This document shows, one piece after another, positions 18,060 to 26,952 of a DNA stretch of 64,000 bases. Origin of the DNA: an uncultured Alphaproteobacteria bacterium. GTDB taxonomy: Bacteria; Pseudomonadota; Alphaproteobacteria; HIMB59. A model generated the notes under the pieces. It worked only from the letters and a program-made list of their open reading frames with translations, ran no database searches and was not told the origin of the DNA. Positions within the stretch are counted from its first letter, which is position 1. The number at the start of each line of letters is the position of its first letter. Location: contig CACGPU010000007.1 of assembly GCA_902575065.1 (NCBI GenBank), positions 1 through 64,000 of the forward strand, read 5' to 3'. The translations under genes were made by a program, and so were the position numbers.

Positions 18060-18716
18060 ATGGACACTCATAATAGCAAGTATTACGAACCATTAGAGCA
18101 AATGATGGCTATAAGACATCAGTATATGTCAAAAATATTAAGAGATCATAGTGGTCAAGATATTTATGAATTCTTTAAGAATAAAAAGATTTTAGATCTT
18201 GGATGTGGAACTGGCGAATTCCTTAATAATTATTATGGTATGGGTGCAGAGTGTTCAGGTATTGATATCGAGAATAATTTTAAAATAAAAAACAAAATAA
18301 ATTTTAAACTCATAAATATAGAAGCTAATAAATTTTTAAAAAATTGTAAAAAAAAATTTGATGTTATTTTTTTGTTTGAATTCTTAGAACATTTAGAGGA
18401 ACAAGATAAGTATCAACTTTTTGAAAACTTAACTAAAAATCTCAATAAAAATGCATATATATTTATATCTACACTTAATAAGAATTTATTATCAAAATAT
18501 TTAGCAATTGATATTGCTGAGAATCTCTTGAAACTACTTCCTAAAAAAACCCACGATTTTAATCTTTTTTTATCTCCCTCTAAATTACAATCAATTAGTC
18601 AAAAATATAATTTAAATTTAATGGATATAGAGGGCATGCAATACAATCCAATTTTTAAATCTTTCAAACTAAGTAAATTTGATTTAGTAAATTACTTTGG
18701 TACTTTGAAATACTAA
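18060..18716 (+). CDS. ubiG: ubiquinone biosynthesis O-methyltransferase
   Basis: UbiG performs the two O-methylations of ubiquinone synthesis. The 218-residue protein has the SAM motif ILDLGCGTGEFL at about 43-54 and the family segments FISTLNKN, LLPKKTHDF and GMQYNPIFKSF, which align well with UbiG. It is somewhat shorter than the usual 240-250 residues, mainly at the N terminus. The lysC-ubiG divergent pair is common in Alphaproteobacteria, which supports the call. Its stop shares the tetramer CTAA with the stop of the convergent DUF1178 gene. Confidence 0.88.
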   Translation: MDTHNSKYYEPLEQMMAIRHQYMSKILRDHSGQDIYEFFKNKKILDLGCGTGEFLNNYYGMGAECSGIDIENNFKIKNKINFKLINIEANKFLKNCKKKFDVIFLFEFLEHLEEQDKYQLFENLTKNLNKNAYIFISTLNKNLLSKYLAIDIAENLLKLLPKKTHDFNLFLSPSKLQSISQKYNLNLMDIEGMQYNPIFKSFKLSKFDLVNYFGTLKY

Positions 18717-19147
18717 TTTTTATTTTTTTCTTTTTTACTAAAAGGGAGTCTTACTAAACCTATACCTTCATCGACCAATTCTTGACTTTCTTTTTCAGTT
18801 GCCTCTCCATAAATAGGTTTATCTTTCGCTTCACCATAATGAATTTTTCTAGCCTCTTCTGGAAATTTTTTTCCAACATATGTAAAATTTTTTTCTATTT
18901 CAGATTTAATTTTATTTAATTGTTTATTATAATTTGAAAATAATTTCTTTTTTTCACGATTTATTTTAGCTGAACTTGTTGATTTACCAGAAATGTTTGG
19001 TGCCATAACTGATTTTGATATTGTTGATGAATTACAGAAAGGGCATTCAATTTGTTTTTTCCTTTTTTGTTTTTCAAAAGAGTTTGAGTCATCAAAACTA
19101 GCTTCAAATATGTGTTGATTTTCACAAATTAAATCAAATTTAATCAT
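18713..19147 (-). CDS. DUF1178 family protein
   Basis: With the ATG at 19147 (MIKFDLICEN) the protein has 144 residues; an ATG at 19168 would add seven residues not seen in the family. The start contains a Cys, then ECPFCNSSTISKSVMAPNIS at about 29-48, giving a CxxC zinc-ribbon-like site, and a basic Lys-rich helix follows. DUF1178 proteins are nearly restricted to Alpha- and Betaproteobacteria and commonly sit beside a nitrilase-like gene, as here (39-base gap). Their function is unknown. The regulator look comes from the single zinc-ribbon-like motif only. Confidence 0.85.
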   Translation of the reverse strand: MIKFDLICENQHIFEASFDDSNSFEKQKRKKQIECPFCNSSTISKSVMAPNISGKSTSSAKINREKKKLFSNYNKQLNKIKSEIEKNFTYVGKKFPEEARKIHYGEAKDKPIYGEATEKESQELVDEGIGLVRLPFSKKEKNKN

Positions 19148-19186
19148 TCTTAATATTTGGTCATTCAATGTTAATTTTCAATAATA

Positions 19187-19975
19187 TTAATCAAAATTTC
19201 TATCATTGTCTAAAACAGGTATTGCGTTTTGACACTCTCTAACTCTATTTAAATCAAGTTTAGCAGCAATAATCATTTCAACATCTTCAGCTTCAGCCAA
19301 TGTCTCTCCCCAAGGATCTACTATTAAACTATGTCCATAAGTTACTCTTTTTTCATTATTTACCCCCCATTGATTAGGTGCCAATATAAAAACTCCATTC
19401 TCAATAGCCCTTGCTTTAATAAGAGAATGCCAATGAGCCTTACCTGTTGTGTGTGTAAAAGCTGAAGGGACAACAATTATTTGTGAACCTTTTTTTGCCA
19501 AAGCTCTATACAATTTAGGATATCTTAAATCATAACAAATAGTGTGACCAATTGAGTGACCCAATACTTTAGTGACTTTTAATTCACTTCCAGGTGAATA
19601 AAAATCACTTTCTTTGTATGACTCTCCATTTTTTAATGTAATGTCAAACATATGAATTTTGTCATAAATTGAAATTATATCTCCATCAGGATTAATTAAA
19701 ATTGACCGATTAAATAATTTATCATTTTCGGTTATGGGAATTGATCCTAGAAGTAAATAAACATTATTTATCTTTGAAAAATTTTTAAAATATTTTATAG
19801 AATCATGACCCATTTCAATCAAAATTTTTGATTTACTTGATAAAAAGAGAAAGCACTCAGGTAATAAAATGAAATCTGGGCTTGAGTTTAAACTATCTTG
19901 TAAAAATTTTTTTGATTTTTCGAAATTTTCATCAAAGTTTGAACCGACTGTAATTTGAATCAGTGCAACCTTCAT
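19187..19975 (-). CDS. carbon-nitrogen hydrolase (nitrilase/Nit superfamily)
   Basis: The 262-residue protein has the Glu-Lys-Cys triad of the nitrilase superfamily: E40 in LLPECF, K106 in YDKIHMFD, and C147 in HTICYDLRYP. The IHMFDI and CYDLRYPKLYR segments resemble Nit1/Nit2-type amidases, which remove toxic deaminated glutathione or alpha-ketoacid amides. This makes a metabolite-repair role likely, though not proven. It lies between a small unknown gene, whose stop codon directly abuts its own start, and DUF1178 on the same strand. Confidence 0.9.
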   Translation of the reverse strand: MKVALIQITVGSNFDENFEKSKKFLQDSLNSSPDFILLPECFLFLSSKSKILIEMGHDSIKYFKNFSKINNVYLLLGSIPITENDKLFNRSILINPDGDIISIYDKIHMFDITLKNGESYKESDFYSPGSELKVTKVLGHSIGHTICYDLRYPKLYRALAKKGSQIIVVPSAFTHTTGKAHWHSLIKARAIENGVFILAPNQWGVNNEKRVTYGHSLIVDPWGETLAEAEDVEMIIAAKLDLNRVRECQNAIPVLDNDRNFD

Positions 19976-20284
19976 TTAATTATTTAATTTATAAATAATG
20001 TAATTTGATACGTCTTTAATAGCTTTATGAATTTTTATTTTTTCTTGAGGTAAAATAGAAATACTATGGTTTGAAAATAATATATACTCTAATTCCTTAC
20101 TATCTTTTACTAGGGTTAATTTTAAAGTCTTATCTTTATTTAGAACTACAATTGGTTCTTCAGTAGAATATAAAAATTCATTATCATTATTAGAAGAAAT
20201 TAATTCAGTAAATTCATTATGAAATAATTCGGGATTTTCATAAAATGTAAGCCTTTTTTGATCTAAATTAAATCTCGATATCAT
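19976..20284 (-). CDS. small protein of unknown function
   Basis: A 102-residue acidic-to-neutral protein with no cysteine, no signal peptide and no membrane helix. I recognise no family. In related genomes this position beside the nitrilase often holds comF and a glutaredoxin, but there is no CPYC motif or phosphoribosyltransferase motif here. The stop codon directly abuts the nitrilase start. The start is 21 bases from the divergent methyltransferase-like gene, so it is the first gene of its strand unit. It may be a lineage-specific gene or a decayed remnant. Confidence 0.55.
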   Translation of the reverse strand: MISRFNLDQKRLTFYENPELFHNEFTELISSNNDNEFLYSTEEPIVVLNKDKTLKLTLVKDSKELEYILFSNHSISILPQEKIKIHKAIKDVSNYIIYKLNN

Positions 20285-20305
20285 GGTAAGTTACTTTAGC
20301 ACATT

Positions 20306-21013
20306 ATGAATGAAATTAATTTAAAAAAGAGGGATGTTAGAAGAAAAGCATATTTTGACAAAAATAATTTAATTGCAAAAAATGGATCAGATTTAATTAA
20401 TGATAAATTAAAGTTCATGTCAAAAAAAATAGAAAACTGCCTAATTCTAGATGAAGATCTTTTTATAAAGGAGTTCGATGTTACTAATACAAAAATTATA
20501 AATATCAATGATATTAGCGTGGTTGAAGATAAATTTGATGCTGTTATATCAAATTTTTCTCTACAAATACCATTGTTTTTGAATAGCAGCGATATTTTTA
20601 ATAAAATCTTATCTAAATTAAACGATAACAGTTTATTTTGCTTTAATACCATAACATCAAATTCAATGAGAACACTTCAAAATATTTTTTTAGAAATTGA
20701 TGAAAAGATTTTTGGTGGAGTTTATAGAAGATTTGGGCCATTTTTAGAAACTTCGAAATTGATAGAAGATTTGAATAAAAGTAATTATAAAGATGTTGTA
20801 GTAGGTATAGATAACTTAGAAATAAACTATAGTTCTTTGAACAAAATCAGAAGTGATTTTAGGAAGTTTGGGATTTCAAATTTTTTTTATGAAAAATATA
20901 GATTTAAAAAAGATTTTTTAAAATTAACAAATAATTTATTTTCAAAATTAATAGATAATCATAAATATATTCCATTAGAAATAGAGATTGCTACATTTAC
21001 ATCATGGAAATAA
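20306..21013 (+). CDS. degenerate BioC/NDUFAF5-like methyltransferase-fold protein
   Basis: The 235-residue protein aligns with bacterial BioC/NDUFAF5-type proteins over their middle and C-terminal parts: DAVISNFSLQIP at about 77-88, GGVYRRFGPFLETSKLIEDL at about 139-158, and the NLEINYSSLNKIRSDFRKFG segment. The glycine-rich SAM-binding motif I (DLGCxxG in relatives) is missing, and the segment that should carry it reads NCLILDEDLF. The protein is also some 60 residues shorter than usual. It may have lost methyl transfer and kept a structural or binding role. It lies just before secA. Confidence 0.65.
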   Translation: MNEINLKKRDVRRKAYFDKNNLIAKNGSDLINDKLKFMSKKIENCLILDEDLFIKEFDVTNTKIININDISVVEDKFDAVISNFSLQIPLFLNSSDIFNKILSKLNDNSLFCFNTITSNSMRTLQNIFLEIDEKIFGGVYRRFGPFLETSKLIEDLNKSNYKDVVVGIDNLEINYSSLNKIRSDFRKFGISNFFYEKYRFKKDFLKLTNNLFSKLIDNHKYIPLEIEIATFTSWK

Positions 21014-21039
21014 TATAAATTTAGTATATTTGTAATTAA

Positions 21040-23508
21040 ATGTTCGAAAAAATAAATAATTTTTTTTCCTCAAAAAAAAATTCAAATTTAATTAAAGAAA
21101 TTTCAGATAAATATTTAAATAATATAAATCAATTAGAAGCGGATATTTCAAATTTATCAAAAGAAGAAATGACTCATAAAATTGAAAACTTAAAAGAAAA
21201 TTATATTTCTAATCAAGAAGAGGAGTTGTCAGATGAGGATATAAGTTTCCTATGTGCTCTATTGAGAGAAGTATCAAAAAGAACTATTGAACTCAGACAT
21301 TATGACTCTCAAATAATTGGAGGTATTGCTCTTTATCATGGATTTATTGCTGAAATGAAAACAGGAGAAGGCAAAACACTTGCCGCAACAATTCCAATTA
21401 TATTAAATTATGTCTTAAATAAAAAAATTCATTTAATTACTGTTAATGATTATTTAGCAAAAAGAGACTCTCTTTGGATGGGACCAATATTTAAATACTT
21501 AAACATAACCTGTTCATACATTCAAAACAGCCAAACTGTTGAAGAAAAAGTAAGTAGCTATCAATCTCATGTCGTATATGGAAATAATAATGAGTTTTGC
21601 TTTGATTTTCTAAGAGATAATTTAAGAGGTATCAATCAACCAAAAATGCAAAATGAGCATCATATAGCTTTAATTGATGAGGCTGACTCTGTACTAATCG
21701 ATGAGGCTAGGTCACCTTTAGGTATTTCAGGACCAGTGAAGACTCCTATTAAACTTTTTAAATTATGTTATGAAATTACACAAGACCTCCTAAAAAGCGA
21801 TGTTGAGATAAATGAAGAAAGAAAAAATGTTTTGCTTATAGACAGCGGTATTAAGAAAATAGAATTCAACCTAAAAAAAATTAATTTTTTAAAAGGAAAT
21901 AGTTTGTTCGATAATGAAAATTTAGAAGCTTATCAAATTATAAATCAATCACTTAAAGCACGTTTTTTGTATGAAAGAGACAAAGATTATGTTGTAAAAG
22001 ACGGTCAAATTATTGTCATAGATGAGTTCTCAGGTAGATTAGCAGAAGGAAGAAGGTTTGGTGAAGGTCTTCATCAGTCTTTGGAAGCCAAAGAGAATCT
22101 TAAAATTCAAGAAGAGAGTATTACTTTAGCAAGTATAACTTTTCAAAATTATTTTAAAAAATATCAAAAGTTATCTGGAATGACTGGTACCGCTCTTACT
22201 GAGTCAGAAGAGTTTTTGGAAATATATGGCTTGAGTGTAATAGAAATACCTACTCATAAAACTATGATCAGAATTGATCAAAATGATCAAATTTATAAAA
22301 CTCCTGACGAAAAATATGAAGCTGTTTTAGACTTAGTAAAAGAAAAATATGAAAAAGGTCAACCAATATTGGTTGGCACAACTTCAATTGAAAAATCGAA
22401 TTTTATTTCAGATATATTAAAAACTAACAATATTCCTCACAATGTTTTAAATGCAAAAAATCATGAGAATGAGGCTGAAATTATTGCTTTAGCAGGCAAA
22501 CCGTCACAAGTAACAGTTGCTACTAATATGGCAGGTAGAGGTACCGATATTAGATTAGGTGGCAATCCAGAAATAGATAAAAATTTTAATGAGAATGATT
22601 ACCAAAAGGTAATTGATTTGGGTGGGCTATGTATTTTAGGCACTGAAAGGCACGAAAGTAGAAGAATAGATAACCAATTAAGAGGAAGGTCTGGAAGACA
22701 GGGAGATCCTGGACAAAGTATATTTTTTGTCTCTTTAGAAGATGACCTAATGAGAATTTTTGGATCAGAGAAACTTCAATCTATGCTTTCAACATTAGGT
22801 CTTAAAAAAGGTGAAGTTATTGAACATAAATGGTTAACTTCATCAATTGAACGAGCACAAAAAAGAGTTGAGGGTCATAATTTTGACATTAGGAAACAAT
22901 TATTAGAGTTTGATAATATTATTGATAAGCAAAGAAATATAATTTACTCAAAAAGAGAAACTATTATTAATGAAGATATAATAAATTTTATTCAAGAGAC
23001 TGAAGATGAATTCATATCAAATTTGTTAGAAAGTGAAAAAGAAGAAATTAAGAATTTTTCAGACTTGTTGTCTTTTATTAAACCAGAAGAAAATGATAAT
23101 AAAGACCATTATTTATCTTCATTTAAAAAAATTAAAGATGAAAATTATGCAAAACATACAAATGCTTATATTTTTATACTAAGACAAGTAAGCCTTTCTA
23201 TTTTAGATAAAAATTGGCATAACCATATTCAAGAGCTTACAAATATTCGCATGTCTGTTAGTCTTAGCGGATATGGAGGGAAAGATCCAGTTAATGAATT
23301 TCGTAAGGCTTCTTTGAGTGCATTCAATCAACTAATATATGAAATACAAAAGCAAATGGTTTTAGTCCTAAACAATATTAGGGTTGAAAAAAAGAGTGAA
23401 AATCAAGAGGACAAAAATATTGGATCCATTAATAAAAAAATTGGAAGGAATGATCCTTGTCCTTGTGGATCAGGAAAAAAATACAAACAATGTCATGGAA
23501 GTAATTGA
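21040..23508 (+). CDS. secA: preprotein translocase ATPase SecA
   Basis: SecA drives protein export through SecYEG. The 822-residue protein has Walker A in MKTGEGKTLAA, Walker B in IALIDEADSVLIDEARSP, the helicase segments TNMAGRGTDIRLGG and QLRGRSGRQGDPG, the helical wing and scaffold domains, and a C-terminal zinc-binding tail DPCPCGSGKKYKQCHG used for SecB and lipid contacts. It is about 80 residues shorter than E. coli SecA, mainly in the C-terminal linker, as is common in streamlined genomes. The stop abuts that of the convergent accA without a spare base. Confidence 0.98.
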   Translation: MFEKINNFFSSKKNSNLIKEISDKYLNNINQLEADISNLSKEEMTHKIENLKENYISNQEEELSDEDISFLCALLREVSKRTIELRHYDSQIIGGIALYHGFIAEMKTGEGKTLAATIPIILNYVLNKKIHLITVNDYLAKRDSLWMGPIFKYLNITCSYIQNSQTVEEKVSSYQSHVVYGNNNEFCFDFLRDNLRGINQPKMQNEHHIALIDEADSVLIDEARSPLGISGPVKTPIKLFKLCYEITQDLLKSDVEINEERKNVLLIDSGIKKIEFNLKKINFLKGNSLFDNENLEAYQIINQSLKARFLYERDKDYVVKDGQIIVIDEFSGRLAEGRRFGEGLHQSLEAKENLKIQEESITLASITFQNYFKKYQKLSGMTGTALTESEEFLEIYGLSVIEIPTHKTMIRIDQNDQIYKTPDEKYEAVLDLVKEKYEKGQPILVGTTSIEKSNFISDILKTNNIPHNVLNAKNHENEAEIIALAGKPSQVTVATNMAGRGTDIRLGGNPEIDKNFNENDYQKVIDLGGLCILGTERHESRRIDNQLRGRSGRQGDPGQSIFFVSLEDDLMRIFGSEKLQSMLSTLGLKKGEVIEHKWLTSSIERAQKRVEGHNFDIRKQLLEFDNIIDKQRNIIYSKRETIINEDIINFIQETEDEFISNLLESEKEEIKNFSDLLSFIKPEENDNKDHYLSSFKKIKDENYAKHTNAYIFILRQVSLSILDKNWHNHIQELTNIRMSVSLSGYGGKDPVNEFRKASLSAFNQLIYEIQKQMVLVLNNIRVEKKSENQEDKNIGSINKKIGRNDPCPCGSGKKYKQCHGSN

Positions 23509-24450
23509 TCAAACAATATAATTTAAATATCGATTATTTCTTTTCTTTATCAATTCATCTTTTGATAATAATTTAAGATCCTCAATGCTTTTTATCAAAG
23601 CAACCTTAAGATCATTTGATACCTTATCAAAATTCCTATGAGCTCCTCCAATTGGTTCTTCTATAATTCGATCAATAATTTTTAATTCTAGGCAATCTTT
23701 TGCTGTTATTTTTAAAGAATTAGATGCTGTCTCAGCATAATCAGAGGACTTCCATAGTATTGAAGAACAACCCTCAGGAGAAATAACAGAGTAAATCGAA
23801 TTGCTTAGCATTATGACAATATCGCTTGTGGCAAGAGCAATTGCTCCGCCTGATCCTCCCTCGCCAATAACAATTGAAATGCATGGTGTTTCACAATTTA
23901 ATGCTACTTTCATTGATTGAGCTATAGCCTCAGCTTGCCCTCTTTCCTCAGCGTCCTTGCCAGGGTAAGCTCCGGATGTATCCACAAAACAAATTAAAGG
24001 TAAATTTAATTTTGAGGCTAATTTCATAATTCTTTGAGATTTTCTATAACCTTCAGGTTTTGCCATACCAAAATTATGTTTTAACCTGGTGTTCATATCA
24101 TTACCCTTTTCAGTACCTAGTATGATGACAGGTAAGTTATCTAAAAATGCAAAACCTGAGATAATGGCATTATCCTCAGAATAAAGTCTATCACCATAAA
24201 GAGGTGTAAATTTTGTAAAAATACTATTTATAAAACTTTTTGTTTTAGGCCTATTTGGATGTCTTGCAAGTTTAACAATTTGCCATGGAGATAAATTAGA
24301 GTAAATTCTGTTCAGCTCTATTTGTTTTTTTTTCTCAATATCTCTAATTTTTCCATCAACATCTATATCACTTTCTTTTGAAAGTTTGATTAGAGATTGT
24401 ATTTCCATATCAAATTTTTCCAATTTTTCTTCAAAATCTAAGTAGAACAT
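23509..24450 (-). CDS. accA: acetyl-CoA carboxylase carboxyltransferase subunit alpha
   Basis: AccA with AccD transfers the carboxyl group from carboxybiotin to acetyl-CoA, committing carbon to fatty acid synthesis. The 313 residues begin with the helical FEEKLEKFDMEIQSL and include WQIVKLARHPNRP, the Gly-rich VIGEGGSGGAIALA and the nearby DTSGAYPGKDAEERGQAEAIA core. Length matches bacterial AccA. It follows xerD by 8 bases on the same strand, a gene order seen in other Alphaproteobacteria. Confidence 0.97.
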   Translation of the reverse strand: MFYLDFEEKLEKFDMEIQSLIKLSKESDIDVDGKIRDIEKKKQIELNRIYSNLSPWQIVKLARHPNRPKTKSFINSIFTKFTPLYGDRLYSEDNAIISGFAFLDNLPVIILGTEKGNDMNTRLKHNFGMAKPEGYRKSQRIMKLASKLNLPLICFVDTSGAYPGKDAEERGQAEAIAQSMKVALNCETPCISIVIGEGGSGGAIALATSDIVIMLSNSIYSVISPEGCSSILWKSSDYAETASNSLKITAKDCLELKIIDRIIEEPIGGAHRNFDKVSNDLKVALIKSIEDLKLLSKDELIKKRNNRYLNYIV

Positions 24451-24458
24451 TTTAAGGA

Positions 24459-25316
24459 CTATAATTTATTTTTAAGTGGATGATAAGAGTCTAAAACTGT
24501 CTTTTTCATTGACTTTGCGACTTTAGTATAAATTTCTGTAGTTGAAATATTTGAGTGACCTAATAGTTTTTGTATATGCCTAATATCAGCGTTATTTTCT
24601 AACATTGTGGTAGCAAATGAATGTCTAAAAACATGAGAAGACAATTTATACTTAATTATTGAGTCGTTATGACAATTTTCAAGAAATTTGTTTACAGATC
24701 TAGCAGAAATCTTTTTATTATTTAACACAAATACAAATTGGTTTTTTTTTCCTAAATTTATCAAAAGCTCCAAAAAATCCTTAATAATATATACTTTTCT
24801 CTCTTTGGAACCTTTTCCATAAATGTAAATAGAATTATCTTGATGGTTAATGTCAGACCATTTTAAATTCAGTGCCTCTGATATTCTCAAGCCTGATAAA
24901 TAAATTAATTTTAGTACTAAAATATAAAGTTCTTTATTAGTCTGTTTTGAATTATACAAATTCATGAATATTTGCTCCATTTGTACTTTTGATATGGCCT
25001 TTGGAATTTTTTTTAAATTTGATAAGCTTTCAAATTCTTGAAAATCAATTTTTTCAATTATTTTTTCAGATTGGAGAAACTTCAAAAAATTTTTTAAAGT
25101 TGAGATTTTTCTATTTATACTAGATATTTTCAAATTCTTTTTTCTTAAATTAATAATATATGATTTAATCTTAGCATTAAGTTCACTAACTTTTATATCC
25201 TCAGCATAAAAAAATTGATCTAAATCAACTAAATAATTATTTACAGAATTTCTTGAAAGATTTTTTTCAGAAATTAAAAATTGCTTGTATAAATCTTTAT
25301 ATTTTTCATATTTCAT
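24459..25316 (-). CDS. xerD: tyrosine recombinase XerD/XerC
   Basis: Xer recombinases resolve chromosome dimers at dif. The 285-residue protein has an N-terminal SAM-like DNA-binding domain (about 1-85) and a catalytic domain with Arg in LSGLRISEALNL, Lys in GKGSKERKVY, HxxR in SSHVFRHSFA, His in LLGHSN and the nucleophilic Tyr in STTEIYTKV. Position beside accA and the shikimate genes favours XerD over XerC. It has the length and single-copy look of the housekeeping enzyme. Nothing around it suggests an integron or phage. Confidence 0.92.
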   Translation of the reverse strand: MKYEKYKDLYKQFLISEKNLSRNSVNNYLVDLDQFFYAEDIKVSELNAKIKSYIINLRKKNLKISSINRKISTLKNFLKFLQSEKIIEKIDFQEFESLSNLKKIPKAISKVQMEQIFMNLYNSKQTNKELYILVLKLIYLSGLRISEALNLKWSDINHQDNSIYIYGKGSKERKVYIIKDFLELLINLGKKNQFVFVLNNKKISARSVNKFLENCHNDSIIKYKLSSHVFRHSFATTMLENNADIRHIQKLLGHSNISTTEIYTKVAKSMKKTVLDSYHPLKNKL

Positions 25317-26770
25317 AAATTAATTAAATGTGCTCTGAAGGCTAATTTTATTAATTCATTTTTAAGATATTCATTATTTATTATGTAATTATTTAAGAAG
25401 TATAAATCGAATTCATTTATCGAGTAAAATTTTTCACTTAAATTTACATAGTATATATATGAGTCAATCAAATTTAAATTTTCGGCTAAACTTGCCAAAT
25501 ACACAGGATTAACTGAAATTTTATCTGTCTCTGTTATCTTTAAATTGTCACTCTCTATAAAATTAATATTTCTATTCAAAAATAAAAATTTCATCAAAGG
25601 GCTGTCTATATTCTGATTGTAATCTGCATAGTATTTATTTTCGAAGTTTTTAATTAAATAATTCTTTAAAGCTGTTGCTATATCATTATTTTCAATTACA
25701 CCGTTAGGAACATCCTTTAATAAAATTAACAAATTTTCTAAAAAGCTTGAATTTTCATAAAGAGATAAAAGCATTAATCCATTAATGTAATTTAAATTTC
25801 TTGAAGTGATTCTCATTTCACTAAATTGATCATTAACTAATCTGGATACATCATATAAATCTAATTGTAATAAAGGAATATAGCTCTCTAAAATTTCAAG
25901 TTTTTTATTATAATTAATATTTTTTTGCATTTCTTGATACATAGCTAATTCTTTAGGTTTAACTTTTAGCATTTCTAGCATTGATAAATATTGAGATTTG
26001 TTTATGACTCTATTTTTAAAAAGGTAATTTATTTGATAAAGATCTATTGTATTTGATTTAAGATATATCTCTAATTCAAGAATATTATTAATTTCATCTA
26101 CATTGACTTTTATACCATCAGAAATCGAAGCGATATATTTATCAATTAAACCTAATTCACTTAAGTTGTAATTGATTTCAATAGTATTATTTTTTAGAAA
26201 GTCTAACAAAAATTTTGTATTTAATTTATCAAACTCTTTTTGATCAAAAATTTCAATTATAAAATTAATCTGCTCAAATTGATTATCTTTTATTAAGCAT
26301 AAGATATTATAAACAATAATATCATCAAAATTTTTTTGATTATTATCCAATTCAAATAAATATCGACACAATTCATTAAATTGATTTGAGTCAAATAAAT
26401 AAGCTAAATATGACTGATTGTGATTTGGGTTTTGGAATTCTTCAAAAATAACTTTTTCAAACAAATTTGAGTTAATTTGGTATCTATAATTTTTTTTATT
26501 GAATAAATTTATTTTTTCGAAAAAAAAATCATTTTCATTTGAATATTCAGGATAAATAATATTATTTGTCAAAGGATCAAATAAAGAGTAAAAAAAATTG
26601 TTATTATTTTCTGTGGAGTTTATAAGTTTTAAAAGAATTTCTTCTGATTTAATTGATGAAATTATATTGTTTTGTGAGAATGATTTTTCTTGAAATATGA
26701 TTTCCTCATTAACTTCATTGGCCTTCAATGGGAGAGCTATTATTAACAAAAAAAAAATGAGATATTTCAT
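25313..26770 (-). CDS. exported helical protein of unknown function
   Basis: A 485-residue protein with a clear signal peptide (basic MK, hydrophobic to about residue 15, then LKANEV as a likely signal peptidase I site). The rest is cysteine-poor, rich in Asn, Ile, Leu and Tyr, and mostly alpha-helical by composition, perhaps a TPR-like or solenoid protein. I recognise no domain. It overlaps xerD by 4 bases downstream and the 43-residue membrane protein by 4 bases upstream (ATGA), which suggests the three are made together. Unrecognised proteins also occupy this position in other Alphaproteobacteria. Confidence 0.75.
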   Translation of the reverse strand: MKYLIFFLLIIALPLKANEVNEEIIFQEKSFSQNNIISSIKSEEILLKLINSTENNNNFFYSLFDPLTNNIIYPEYSNENDFFFEKINLFNKKNYRYQINSNLFEKVIFEEFQNPNHNQSYLAYLFDSNQFNELCRYLFELDNNQKNFDDIIVYNILCLIKDNQFEQINFIIEIFDQKEFDKLNTKFLLDFLKNNTIEINYNLSELGLIDKYIASISDGIKVNVDEINNILELEIYLKSNTIDLYQINYLFKNRVINKSQYLSMLEMLKVKPKELAMYQEMQKNINYNKKLEILESYIPLLQLDLYDVSRLVNDQFSEMRITSRNLNYINGLMLLSLYENSSFLENLLILLKDVPNGVIENNDIATALKNYLIKNFENKYYADYNQNIDSPLMKFLFLNRNINFIESDNLKITETDKISVNPVYLASLAENLNLIDSYIYYVNLSEKFYSINEFDLYFLNNYIINNEYLKNELIKLAFRAHLINL

Positions 26771-26898
26771 GTAAACTGATCTATCGGAATGTCATAAACC
26801 TTTTCTTTTGTTGGTGCTGGTATTTTTATAGAGTTAATTAAAACAAAGCCTAATAAAATTAGTATGATAATCGTTGATAGTAATGCTATTTTTCTCAT
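26767..26898 (-). CDS. 43-residue single-pass membrane protein
   Basis: Reverse-strand reading gives MRKIALLSTI followed by a hydrophobic helix to about residue 22, then a short polar tail containing KIPAPTKEKVYDIPIDQF. Its TGA stop overlaps the ATG of the 485-residue exported protein (ATGA), a strong sign of a real coupled gene. The APT...V..IP.D.F tail resembles small conserved proteins that I recall beside xerD/aroK in other Alphaproteobacteria. Function is unknown. The start is 54 bases from the divergent aroK, and the AT-only stretch between them must hold both promoters. Confidence 0.7.
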   Translation of the reverse strand: MRKIALLSTIIILILLGFVLINSIKIPAPTKEKVYDIPIDQFT

Positions 26899-26952
26899 TA
26901 TTATAAATTTATTGGTTTTTTTTATTATATATTTAAAACATATCAAATAACA

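Noticed and set aside
24459-25316. Integrase of a mobile element
   Set aside because: The protein has XerD length and motifs, sits in a conserved chromosomal neighbourhood, and has no attachment repeat, tRNA target or cargo genes nearby.
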